A DNA stretch of 64,000 bases from Endothia cerciana (lineage: Eukaryota > Ascomycota > Sordariomycetes > Diaporthales > Cryphonectriaceae), in contig JALRMH010000043.1 in NCBI GenBank assembly GCA_026119935.1, forward strand, positions 277,680-341,679, written 5' to 3'. Under the pieces are notes generated by a model. It saw nothing but the letters and a program-made list of their open reading frames with translations. It was not told the DNA's origin and ran no database searches. Positions 34,329 through 45,244 of this stretch are shown piece after piece; the stretch's first letter is position 1; every line of letters begins with the position of its first letter. A program made the translations under genes and the position numbers.

Positions 34329-36146
34329 ATGACGCTCAAGATCATCCACCCCGTGGCCCACGAGCTTGGTGAGCTCAAGCTGAAGCTGGAGCGGATCACG
34401 GAAGAGCGAGATCGGTACAAGCAGCAGCTAGCCACCACTAAGAGCGAGAATGTCCGTCTCAAGCTCGAGGTGGCCCGTCTGAGACGAGGGACACAAAACG
34501 ACAGGCCGAAGCACTCAACACAGTCTTTACTGTCCTCCTCGCCGACTACATGCCCTACAACCTCGCCGGCTATAGTCCCCACAACCTCACCCACCATCAA
34601 TTCTTCATCCTCGCCAATGCCAACAAAGAGGACCGGAGGCTCCAATGTACCCTCGTATGCTGCCCCAACAAGAGCCTCGGCAAGTAGGGACAAGAGGAAA
34701 AGGCCAGCCGCCCATTGCGCTGAGATCCCAAAGAGGATTGTCTTACAGCCCAGTTCCGCGGCTCCCAATTGGCACTCCGAATATACACCAGGATGGAGCA
34801 GTTGCTACCACACGTACCGTGATGGGCGTCTTGTCACAAGAGAGGGTAACTTCATGAAACCCACGGAAGCCTTTCGCATGGGACGAAACCTGACATATCG
34901 ATTCGTGGTGAGTACATGGACCTCAAATGCTTAGCGAGACGGGCAGATAGTAATACCCGCAGTGAAGTGCCTAAATGCTAACACTGGCCTGACGCAACAG
35001 CCATACAGTCCGGTCTCCCGCACCGAGATGCTGAAGGTGGACGAGCCATCCTCGACGAAGGAGTATGGAAGACCAGAATACGAGGAGTGGAAGGACCCCG
35101 TCGTCCCCTGGTGGAGGAACAGCTACCATAGTAGGCACATCAACCGGACAAGCACAGCCTACTGGCTGCATGACTTGAGGTTCGACAAGCCTCCTCACTT
35201 AATGAGCGACGAGGACTTCAACGATCTCGCCAGACTCCATATTCTGCCTTTCAAGACTCGGCTCGACGACGACCTGTGGCTGCGTGGGCCCCTGGCGACT
35301 TTGTGCATCGACAGGGAGGTGCAGTACCGCCTCCTCCACCAGGGCCTCGATCTCGCCAAGCAGATTGTCTGGTTCTATTTGGACAGCCACAAGCCCGAAA
35401 TGAGATCCAAGCTGTACCCCGGCGGATGGCCCGAGGTGAGACTCGGCCGGGATGAGCTGATCTCCACGTTCGGCCAGTATCATGGGTCGGAGCATGTCCG
35501 TGGGGCATGGGCATACAGGCAGACCTGTCCCAGGAAGGTTCACGAGCTGTTGTTCGATCTGGTCGCCCACCGCAATGCGGTCTCTCATTTCCGCGGAGAG
35601 AAGCTCAAGACCGTCGACAAGTGCCTGAAGCTTGTCCAGAGGCTGGCTATCCAGCTTTATGATAGACGCCGGGCCCAGATCATCCGAGACCTGCGCGATG
35701 AGCTGCGAAAGGCTGTGCAGGACACCCTGGAAGAGATAACGGCACTGGAGCCTCTCGCCATGCTGCCCTTTGCGGGCTATCGCTGGAAGAGCTACCATGA
35801 GGCCAGTTTCAAGGAAATTCATCGGCGCATGGCTGGTGGCTGGCCCGAGGACGAGTACGGCTCCGAATTCCATCCTGTCGCCATACGGGTTGCAAAACTC
35901 TGGCATCTCGAGCCGCGGTTGCGTGAGCCGGGGGAGGTTCAAGATCATGACCAGGAGGTGGCGGGGCAGGGGCAGGAGGAGACCAAGCAGCGTTTGAGCC
36001 GGCGGTATAGCGTTTGTTGCTCAGATCTCCACGGCACGCTGGCCTGCTCTTCACAGCGGTATCATCCTATAACGAATAGACGGAAGAGGATGGCAAGCAT
36101 CAGCGAAGTGTACCGTCGTCCAGGGGGCTTCGGATACTTGAAATAA
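34329..36146 (+). CDS. coiled-coil protein with a HEPN-like domain, unknown function
   Basis: A 574-residue protein from exons 34329-34907 and 35001-36146, joined in phase 0 by a 93 nt intron with consensus ends. Residues about 15-55 form a predicted coiled coil (ELKLKLERITEERDRYKQQL and a Leu-rich continuation). Residues about 60-150 are Ser/Thr/Pro-rich and probably disordered. The C-terminal half is helical. It contains LLFDLVAHRNAVSHFRGEKL followed by another amphipathic helix, with R-N-A-V-S-H encoded at 35571-35588. This fits the R-x4-6-H signature of HEPN domains, where an Asn often follows the Arg and the residues form an RNA-cleaving or nucleotide-binding site. No other motif was recognised. 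The HEPN call rests on this motif and helix spacing only, so it is tentative. A purely structural four-helix protein is the alternative. AT-rich DNA flanks the gene on both sides. Confidence 0.75.
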
Positions 36147-37618
36147 ATGCCCGTGTCGATGTCAAGATGCCGTTTTGATTTGTTTGCTTGGCCCCATTCC
36201 ACAGCTAGATAGTGCTGAGCGGACTGTTACTTATCAAATTCTATCAGATATCTCGGTAAGCGTGCGTCCGCGCCCGGCATCTGTGATACTATGGCGCTGA
36301 ACGCCGCTGAGATAATTATCTTATAGTTATACTCAGGGCTGGTTGCTGTTAGTCTGTAGTGCGGTTCTAATTGCGAATACGAACGTTGAATGACCACCCT
36401 CGACCGTAAAGCTAATATTAACTTCGAAATGCATTATCATCTAGCGAGTTCCTTAGCAATAAATCTTGATGATGATCGTGATGATGATCTTGATGATATT
36501 TCTTCCTTACTGTTGTGCCTTGAATAATTATCTATCCTTTATCCCTGTCCCAGAGGTGATAGATAGCAAGACAAAATCTAGAACTGCATATATTAGTCTG
36601 CGCATCTCTTCCAACCCTTCAAAATACTCTAGTCAGTCCCGACAGGATCAATCATAGCTACAAGAGACCAACAGCAAGCCCTTCTTTGTCCTCATACTTG
36701 TACACTTTTACCGTCTCAGCGGTGCTGAGTTCAAATGTTAGCTAGTTACATGTCGTTCCTTGATATCAATGTCGGACCACTCACCGCTGGGCGGCCCGTT
36801 GGTTTGGTACGCCGCATAGCTGCCTGCAAGATCTTATTCCCGGTTGGTGGGCTTCAGCGCTGCGTGCAGGTGCTTCACTCCCTATTTCCAGGCCAGTCAT
36901 GCCTGACGTTATTCGATCGATGCAACAGAAGCGCATCATTGCTTCAAACACGAAGCCGATGCAGCTGTGCCCCATCACGGGAGCACGATAAACCCGAGGA
37001 CCCCGACTCCGCTTAACGCAGGCCAAGAATTTTGGCGTATTCTCGGCGCATGTGAGGGATTTACATATACATATGGACCAACAGCGCCGAACACCACACC
37101 ACATCCGGTAACACTTTCGCAGTGCTCGTATGGCATGCAGGCTGTTGTGATGCCCGGCCTCAAGCCCCTGAGAGAGGGTGTGTGTCTCTCCTCGGGGAAG
37201 GAAATCGTCGCGCCCGGATCCACCACTAGCCCTGTGCTGGCCTGGCGGTTGTCGGCAGCGAGGCGAGGCGAGACGACGCAGCCGCATGGCAGTCTCGGAA
37301 TCCTCCGACGTCCCGTTACGCGTATTGTGGGCCAAGATAGAGGCACGAGCGAGGCCATTGGTCCAGAAGACTCACAGGCCCACCCACCCGGCCACCCTAC
37401 GCACTTGGCATTCACTTCTTTTGGCCGGTGGATCGTCTTGGGATGGAGGATATTCAAGACCAGGGGGTGGGGGGGGGGCCAAAGATTGCGAATCGTGATT
37501 CCCCAGTTTTATGCGCTGGAGGTCGACTTTTAAAAGAAAAGGGGCCCGCTGCCTTCTCTGGACCGCCCTTCGCTGCTCATCTGCTCTTCTTGGTGTCCTC
37601 CATCGACGTGAAGGGAGT
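36147..37618. other. AT-rich right flank (36.15-36.75 kb) and leader of the arylsulfotransferase gene
   Basis: From 36147 to about 36750 the sequence is clearly AT-rich, including a GATGAT-rich patch near 36463-36500. From 36.8 kb it returns to normal composition. No gene is supported. The right part contains a G10 run at 37469-37478 upstream of the next ATG. Confidence 0.5.
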
Positions 37619-39541
37619 ATGCGACCCTATACCAACGCCGACATGTACCCCGAAGGCTGGCGGTCGGCAGCGACATCATCCGGCGCTCGGAGATACCGGC
37701 GGATACTCAACTCGACCGCATTTCGCATCGCAGTGGTTCTAGCGGCGGCGGCAGGGCTCTGGGTCGGCGCGTCGGAACTGTGGGCAAATGTCTTGAGCCG
37801 CCTGCATCTGCACCGCCATCTATCCTGGTACGGCCTGGGCTTCTACGGCCTCGCGCCATCAAGGCAGTACGAGTCCTTCGAGCCGCGCGTACCGCTGTTC
37901 GAGTTCCCGCGGTGGGATGCCCGGTGCAGTCAGGACCACGTCTTTTTGGGCTGGAGGGGCCACGAGGTGGATGAGCCGGGCGCGGTCGTCCTCGACTCTC
38001 AGGGCGAGCTCATCTGGCGGAACACCGATGAGTCCCAGAACGACCAGAATGATGTTCGACCCCAGGTGTACCGTGGAGAGAGGTTCTTGACCTACCAGAT
38101 GGATGGAGCGAACGGGAACAGGTCAGAAGGGTACTGGTACATGCTCGATGAGTCGTACAACATCCGCTACCGAGTGAGGCCGAATGGGTTCCCTCATGCG
38201 GACATGCACGAGTTCCAGATCACGGATGACGATACCGCCTTGGTAATCACGACAGTTCCGGTTTCCTATGACCTCAGCGGCTTGGGTGGTTCGGAGGATG
38301 GCTGGGTGGAGGACTGCTATTTCCAGGAGCTCGACATCGAGACCGGTGAGGTCTTGTTCCAGTGGTCCTCACTGGATCACTTTCCACCCAACATGACCAT
38401 GGAGGTGCAAAATAACTGCCTGATCGACCCGAGGGCCAAGTTTGCCGGGTGTGGCGACAATGAGGACTCCGCTTTCGACTACTACCACCTGAACAGCCTC
38501 TGGAAGGATTCGCTGGGCAACTACCTCATCTCCGCGCGAAACATATGGGGCATCAGCTACATCGACGGCAGGACGGGCGACGTCCTCTGGACCCTGGGCG
38601 CAGGACGGGTCAACGATTTCGAGGACCTCTCCGACGGACTGGCGACAGACTTCGCATGGCAGCATCACGCAAGATGGGTCGAGGAGGGCAGGACGCTGTC
38701 CTTCTTCGACAACCACTACCACCGCATCGGCGATCCCTACGGCCCGAGCGGCGGACGTGTGGTCGAGCTGGATATCCCGAACCGCACCGTCCAGCTCCGC
38801 CACCTCTACGAGCACCCGGACCACATAAAGCCCGAGTCGCAGGGCAACACGCAGCGCCTGGACAACGGCAACTACCTGGTCGGCTGGGGGAGCAGCGGCG
38901 CCTTCACCGAGTTCTCGCCAGACGGGGAGGTGCTCTGCGACGGGCGGTTCGGCGCCGAGGCCGCCTTCGAGTTCTCGCCCGTGAGCTCGTACCGTGTCTT
39001 CAGGGGCGGGTGGACCGGCATGCCCAGCTACCCGCCGAGCGTCGCCGTCGTGGGCAACAAGGCCTATGTCAGCTGGAACGGGGCGACCGAGGTCGAGCGG
39101 TGGCAGGTGGAGTGCCTGGAGGCGGATGAGAAGTCTGTGGAGGTGCTTGCCCAGGAGTTCAAGGACGGGTTCGAGACCGTCATCGACCTGCCCAAGGCAG
39201 CCGCGGACACCTTGATCCGCGTCGTGGCGCTGAGCGATGGCGGCGAGCGTCTGGGCGCCACTGACTTCCTCGAGGTGCCGGACTGGAGCATCTGGGGCCT
39301 GACGCCCCTATTTGTGATGATCCTGAGCTTGATCGGCATCTTTCTGGTGGCGGTTTGCGGCGCTATTGTCTGGTGGACATGTGCCAGGCGGCGCCGGGGA
39401 CAGGAGGCGGGATATGAAAGGCTGGACGAGGCCAGCGCATGGAAGGACGACGTCAACGTGGAATTGCAGGAAGGTCTGAGCAGTGAAGAGGCTCTGATGA
39501 ATCCGTCAAGTAGAGGAGCCCGCCGTGAATCAGCAGAATGA
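37619..39541 (+). CDS. arylsulfotransferase-family membrane protein (Arylsulfotran_2 type)
   Basis: A single-exon protein of 640 residues. A hydrophobic segment at about residues 27-50 (FRIAVVLAAAAGLWVGASELW) is a signal anchor, and a second one near 560-590 (PLFVMILSLIGIFLVAVCGAIV) is followed by CARRRRG and an acidic tail. Between them lies a long beta-propeller-like domain typical of the fungal arylsulfotransferase family: HADMHEFQITDDD, FDYYHLNSLWKDSLGNYLIS, ARNIWGISYIDGRTGDVLWT, AWQHHARW and FDNHYHRIGDPYGPSGGRVV. Conserved histidines in these blocks correspond to the general pattern of bacterial AssT enzymes, but I cannot map the sulfohistidine with certainty. Topology suggests a large luminal or extracellular domain. 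I chose the ATG at 37619 (MRPYTNADMYPEGW); the frame is open 36 codons further upstream. The substrate in fungi is unknown. Confidence 0.87.
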   Translation: MRPYTNADMYPEGWRSAATSSGARRYRRILNSTAFRIAVVLAAAAGLWVGASELWANVLSRLHLHRHLSWYGLGFYGLAPSRQYESFEPRVPLFEFPRWDARCSQDHVFLGWRGHEVDEPGAVVLDSQGELIWRNTDESQNDQNDVRPQVYRGERFLTYQMDGANGNRSEGYWYMLDESYNIRYRVRPNGFPHADMHEFQITDDDTALVITTVPVSYDLSGLGGSEDGWVEDCYFQELDIETGEVLFQWSSLDHFPPNMTMEVQNNCLIDPRAKFAGCGDNEDSAFDYYHLNSLWKDSLGNYLISARNIWGISYIDGRTGDVLWTLGAGRVNDFEDLSDGLATDFAWQHHARWVEEGRTLSFFDNHYHRIGDPYGPSGGRVVELDIPNRTVQLRHLYEHPDHIKPESQGNTQRLDNGNYLVGWGSSGAFTEFSPDGEVLCDGRFGAEAAFEFSPVSSYRVFRGGWTGMPSYPPSVAVVGNKAYVSWNGATEVERWQVECLEADEKSVEVLAQEFKDGFETVIDLPKAAADTLIRVVALSDGGERLGATDFLEVPDWSIWGLTPLFVMILSLIGIFLVAVCGAIVWWTCARRRRGQEAGYERLDEASAWKDDVNVELQEGLSSEEALMNPSSRGARRESAE

Positions 39542-42165
39542 TTCGGCATCATGACGGGGCTTTCTTGTTGAATCGGAGATGATAGTGGAATAGACTAGAC
39601 TGGCTGTTGCACATCACTACACTAGAGTCCCATCGCTGTGCCATTAGCGGTCTTTTATGACGTGCGATCCCCCACAAAGCATCGCCGACTGCCATGTCTT
39701 GAAAATAGTATCGTGAAGCTGGGACGGAGCATTATACTAGGTCATGCAGAAGACCGATGTCCCTGCTGATCTTAATCTGGAAACCTCGCACGGGCTCGAT
39801 AGTGCTTGTATGCCTTTCGGGATCAGAGTGCCCATTCGCGGAGGTGAAACTGGATCTTGTGGAGCTGTGCTCCAAGAGCTATGCTTCCAGAGCCGGACCA
39901 CAGTCTCATAGAACTCCCCTGCGCATCATGGACATGGTGATGATAGGGCGATAGAGAGGTGATCATACTGGAGAAGGGTTACATAGGGGCGCCTCGAGGT
40001 CGTTCGAGAGAATGTTATCCCAAGAAGGTATCCCCAGAGGATATCTAGGCAAAGTGGAAGCAGTGGCAGGGCTCGTCCCGATCGTCAGCTCCACGGAATG
40101 CCTTCCCTCTAGCAAAGCTGTCACGAATCAGGACAGTCTAGCACCCGAACTTCGCCATGATCAAATGTCATGCATTTCCCCGAATCTCACGCCCCTGTAG
40201 TAGCCCCCACCGCACTTCCTATCCTATATATAAGGCCATGTCCGTTCGTGTTGATACTATCAGAACGAATAACAGTGTGCAGCAGGATGAATCAGAACGA
40301 GGGACGCTCTGAAAAGCCCTCGTGCCACCAGAGAGGCGTGACGATGTGTCCACTCTGCTGGAAAAATTCGCCGCAGGTTGTGGGCGGCACGGCGCAGGAC
40401 TTTGGAGGACGCAAACAGCCGCGATCCCTAATCGCAGGTGCGCTTCTCCCGACAGTCCGTACAGGCCTCGCCCCGGCCGCGTTGGCAGCCCATCTCGCCG
40501 TTGGCGATGAGGCGGGCCAGCTGTTCAGACACGCGAACCCCAGATCTGTCGGCGGCGCGGTGGCCTTGGGTGAGGAAGATGTCACTACACAGACTGTCAG
40601 CGACCGGTAGCTGATGCCAGGCTCGTGTGTTCGTGCCTCATGGACCATTAGGATGCGAGCTTTACGGCTCGGGATCATGATGGCATCGGTTCGAACAACA
40701 GAAGCCGACTATGACATCTGCCCCTTTTCCCTATGTAGTTCGGGCAGTGCACTTCGTGATCATCGTCACGAAGTCGTCTGCCGACTCTAGAGGCGCTCAG
40801 GCACCGGATTTGTACACCCTTTGAAAAGGGCCGTCGCCTGCAAGGGGCCGTTGCGAAAAGTCTCTTCGCAGAACAGAGGTTGATGCGAGGCAACATCCTG
40901 GCCGAAAAACGCAACTTTCATTGGTGTTCGAGGGGTGTGTTTTTGACTGCTCCTTGCCGCCCAAGGCTGAGAAGAATGAATGTGTCACCAAAGAGACTGG
41001 AGGCGAGCAATCCTTGCAAGATAAGCCAATGCCTTGGTGCATATCCATGGATGATCGGGTGCCGTGAAGGGTCTCGTTGAACGGACGAGGAGATGAGGGC
41101 CACCTTCCTCACACCACCTCCTCATATGTCTTCGGTCTCCTGGTATGAGGCTTCGAAACACCCCATGTGCCTGACTGTGATATGGCGTCGGACCCTGCCA
41201 CGTGCCTGTGAGATCCTAGAATCTTCTCGGCGATCAACTGGACTGAACGAAGACTAGTCAGGGGGTAGGCTCTGCCGTCCCCATCGCCAAGATTTTCAGG
41301 CCGCGGAATCCAGTGCTTATTTATTCCAATTTCAGTCAGTCAGGTTTCGCAACATCAGACTGCTGATGACTGACTACCCACTGTCCAACTTTCGAGCAGC
41401 CTGGCCATCAGCCTAAAAAAAAAAAATCTTTACTTGATGATCTTACGAAGACAATCAACTGCCTGCTGCGTTGCAATTTGGTCCTTGGTCCCACTTGCAA
41501 AGACGAAGTCTATCATCGAGGGCCAGACCTGTAGATGCGTTTCCGCCACGAGTCAGACCGACCGGCCGGCTTCATTATGTAGCCGCTAGGTGTACCATGT
41601 TCCTGTCATCCAACGTAAGGCAAGACAGAAATAGACGACCTGCCTCGATATAGTCTCCTGAACCACTGCTGGGCCTGAATCGGCGGCGTCAATAGGCTCC
41701 CCTGATCATCCGGTTTCATGCTGTCGCCTTCTGTCCAATCGTAGGCGCACGCCGCGCCCGGAACGGCAGGTCGCATGACAGGCTGTGTCCCGGGAGCCTC
41801 GATGCTACGCTATCACCCTCCTTTCAGGTACCGATCCGCTGCAGGTCCCACCTGAGAGATTTGGTCTCGGGACTGAGGGGCACGCCTCGCCCCCTAGTCG
41901 CACCCCGTGATTGGCGACCGCGGGGATTGAGGTAGTGGCGACAGGCGGGATGCAGGGGCTCTTAGCATGTGGCATTGCCAGCTGAGCCCGGCACTGAGGC
42001 CTGCGGTTCGGCCGGAATAATCTGTTCAAATATCGTGAACTTCCCGCGCTGGATCTGGGTGGCCCTGTTGTGCACCGGCTGTCGGATTCGCCTCCCGACT
42101 GTCCTTCCTCGATCCTTACAACCCCTCAACCGTCACTCTCCCTATACGTCTCGTTCCAGATCAAC
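39542..42165. other. 2.6 kb interval without a supported gene
   Basis: No protein motif with consistent frames was found. A short minus-strand stretch near 40430-40640 encodes an odd Cys-containing end (GCQRGRGEACTDCREKRTCD) but has no ATG and may be a remnant. A short A run lies near 41415. Confidence 0.45.
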
Positions 42166-43201
42166 ATGGGCGTCCACTCACTCCTCAAGGCAGCATCGGT
42201 GACCGCGCTGGCGGTCGGGGTCAGCCAGGCGGCCAACATCATCCAGGCCAACGACGACGGGTGGGCAGAGCTCTACCTGCGCTCTTTCCACGATGCGATG
42301 ACCGCGGACGGCCACGATGCCGTCGTCTCGGCCCCAGCGAGCGACGAGTCCGCCAAGAGTACGTGAAACAGACTGTCCGGATGAGACCTGAGGCATCTAT
42401 CTAGACCTGGCTATGCGGATGACAGGTCCACTTATATATATAATTATTCCGGCTAACATGGCATCCACAGGCTCGCTGAACCTGCCACCGACAGATCGTG
42501 TCCTGGCATGTGAATATGATAGCTGTCCGGCTAACACCTTGACCCCGACCGGAACCAATGCCAGTGACCCCCGGCTGAACTGGGTCAACTCGTATCCTGC
42601 GACCTCGATGGAGTACGGCATCAACGAGTTCGGCCCCGGCATCTGGGGCAACGGCACCGTGCCTGACATCGCCGTGTCCGGCCCGAACGTGGGCTCCAAC
42701 ATCGGCTTTGTCCAGGTCGAATTCTCCGGCACGGTCGGGGCTGCGTGCTACGCGGTCGATCAGGGCATTCCGGCCATCGCATTCAGCGGCCTCTCGACGG
42801 GCAACCTCGCCTGGGACACGGAGCCGGTGCCCGCGCGGAGTACGGTGTATGCCAGCCTGGCGCTGAACGTCACCAACACTATCCTCAGCGCCGGCGCGCC
42901 GTACCTGCCCAGCGGCGTCTTCCTGAACGTCAACATGGCCGAGGTCCAGGGAAACTGCACGGAGGCGAGCGCGTTCAAGTACGTCCTCACCCGGATCAAC
43001 ACGCCATCGAGCCTGTCGACCGCGGATACCGAGACCTGTGGCGACAGCTGGCTGCCAACAGAGGCGAGTGTCATGGACACGGGTGACTGCCATGTCTCTA
43101 TCAGCGTGGGCACGTGCAGTGACAAGACGGATGCGAGCGCTGCTGACCAGAAGACTGTCCTCGACAAGTTGGGCAGCCTCATAACTTGCTTGGCCTCATG
43201 A
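42166..43201 (+). CDS. secreted SurE-like acid phosphatase/5'-nucleotidase
   Basis: A 307-residue protein of the SurE family from exons 42166-42358 and 42471-43201 (112 nt intron). The N-terminus MGVHSLLKAASVTALAVGVS is a signal peptide, cleaved near SQAAN. The SurE metal-site start follows directly as IIQANDDGWAELYLRSF, with the Asp-Asp pair that binds the divalent metal. The second conserved block is DIAVSGPNVGSNIG, matching the VSGxNxGxN element. Several N-glycosylation sites and Cys residues in the C-terminal region fit an extracellular fungal version. The substrate is likely a phosphate monoester or nucleotide. No functional neighbour is evident. Confidence 0.9.
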
Positions 43202-43485
43202 GAAAGAAATGCATCAGTCCCTCTGGCTTAAGTGGCGCATTTATCACCACGGCGTTTGATCCATAGCATCACTAGCGGGTAATGCGTAATGCAAGCCAAC
43301 AATAATGATTTTACGTAAAATTCCCATAGGGGGCCAAATGACTCTGAACAGAAGGATGACTATCCATAGAATGCGTAGTTACCAAGTTGCTCTTGACGGC
43401 TTCAACCTCACCAGCCCTCAAACTCCAGTATTTGCGCCGTGACCCAATGGGCCTTTTGACCATAGCGCCGCAGGCCTCGGCACGA

Positions 43486-43977
43486 TCAGTCTCTGCCTTG
43501 ACTACCCAGATCGCCATCTTCAGCCAGCTCCTCTTCATAGCTAGCCTGCTCCTCCTCCGCCTCCTTGACGAGTGCCTGTCTTGTCTTGTTCAGGATGTCA
43601 GCAAGCATCATCAGCTCCGTGATCGGGTCAATCGATCTCTCGTCCATGGTCTGCAGTTTGAGAAACGATCTGAGCCCGTTCTCCGCCTGTGCAGACTCGC
43701 CCGCGGGCGTTGCCGGGGCTTCTGCCCGCGGGCATCGTAAGGCAGGGTGGCACTCGGCACACTTGTCTCTTTCGCTCAATAGAGTGTCGCAATTGTCGCC
43801 GCCCCAAACCACTCGCTGAGCCACTTTCTGGCTCGAGGCCGCGCTCTCCGCTGGAGCTGGACCTGGGTCGTGCTCTGACCTGGGTGGCGTGACTACGTCC
43901 TCCTCTTCCCCGGGCTCATCGACTGGAGTCCATTCCGTGTCGCTCTCGGCTGGCTTGGTAGTAGCAGGGAAAGCCAT
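43486..43977 (-). CDS. small acidic hypothetical protein
   Basis: A 163-residue frame starting at 43977. It is acidic and Pro/Glu-rich at the N-terminus (VDEPGEEEDVVTPP), has a central Cys pair (DKCAECHPALRC), and a C-terminal amphipathic helix (TELMMLADILNKTRQALVKE followed by an acidic stretch). The composition and helix pattern are plausible for a real protein. The opposite-strand frames in the same region are less protein-like. I do not recognise the family. The 3' end may be spliced to another frame that continues to about 43311. Confidence 0.42.
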   Translation of the reverse strand: MAFPATTKPAESDTEWTPVDEPGEEEDVVTPPRSEHDPGPAPAESAASSQKVAQRVVWGGDNCDTLLSERDKCAECHPALRCPRAEAPATPAGESAQAENGLRSFLKLQTMDERSIDPITELMMLADILNKTRQALVKEAEEEQASYEEELAEDGDLGSQGRD

Positions 43978-45244
43978 CTCATTCTGGGGAATCTGATCAT
44001 AGGGCTCATCCAGATGTCCTTGCCAAAAACAAGGGGACAGACCGGTCGCGTAGCTGACCTATATCGTATTCCGGGAGGACACCCGCCTCATGTTTTCGTT
44101 GCTCCGCAGAGTCAACCAGACTCCTGAACAGTGCCCAGCGCAGTCACTCTGAGGTCATCTCCCCCATCGCGAGCCGGAGCACCCGCCTTGCCGTGCTTAG
44201 AAATCTGACCACTGCGGCGGCCAGTCACGGTGACAACGCGATACGGAGTATCTTTGCAGCGGGAATCGAGCAAGCACCGGGCGGGACGCGCATGGGATTT
44301 CAACACAGTCATGACGAAATATCTAGTATCATAAGTGCTACCTCCTCATATTATGCATCAGCGGCTGGGGCTGTCGTCATCGGATGTTTATGCCGAAGAA
44401 GGGGGTCGGGGGTGGTCCCCTTGCCTTGTCAGACTTGTCAAGATCTTGAAACACATTTTAGCGCCAAACACACTTTAGCCTTCTTCTGACCCCGTTTACA
44501 ATTGTTAATACCCGCGGTCGAGGAAATCGCACTATACCGTACATACTTACTGTCCTGCGAATATCTGCCGGGCGCCTTTTATGGCTGTAGCGAAATATTC
44601 CTGGGTCGAGCTGTCACCGAGCGTACTTACTCACCTAGGCAAATCCACATGCATTCCTAGGTGTTTCAGGAATCACCTCTTCATCTAACCCGGATGATCA
44701 TCCCGTGGCTGACCCACCCGATCGGTAATACTATGGTACAATGCATCTTCCCCACAAAGAGGGGCAGGAAGGGCTTCACATCCGGTCCGTCTCATCTCGC
44801 TGCCGTTCGAAGCCTGGTTGGTGGATCGATAAATCCCCGGTCCATAACCCACCCACTGCTGCCGAAAAGGCAACCTGTTGCCGCCTGGGTTGGCAACACG
44901 AGTAACGAGGTCGTAAATTTGTAACCGCGAATGTGGGCTTTTTTTCTCTTCTTTTTTTTTATTTTTTTTATTTTAGTCTAGGGAACAAGGTCCGGGAATG
45001 ACAACTCAAAAAGGGGTTCACGTCGTCGTTGTGCTATCCCGGTGGGCCACCATAAAAGGACTGGCCGTTTCTTCTTGTTCGTTTCAACTGTCGATCATCG
45101 TCCATTCTCACCAACAACATCACTTTCGTTTTCCCAGAGCATCAGGTCTCCATCTGTACATTCGTTCGCATATAGACACAGCTTGCTGTAAAACTGTATA
45201 TACCATTTTTTCTGCCCCCGCCCCCACATACATATACACTCAAC
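43978..45244. promoter_or_regulatory. upstream region of the xylanase gene
   Basis: A 1.27 kb stretch with a long T-rich tract at 44939-44976, a CATAAAAGG TATA-like element near 45051-45059, and a TTTAGCC motif at 44474-44480. No gene is supported. Confidence 0.45.
44474..44480 (-). promoter_or_regulatory. candidate XlnR/Xyr1 site (GGCTAAA)
   Basis: TTTAGCC on the plus strand reads GGCTAAA on the minus strand, the core site of the XlnR/Xyr1 xylanase activators. It lies about 765 bp upstream of the xylanase ATG. A 7-mer is expected about eight times in 64 kb over both strands, so this is only suggestive. Confidence 0.3.
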
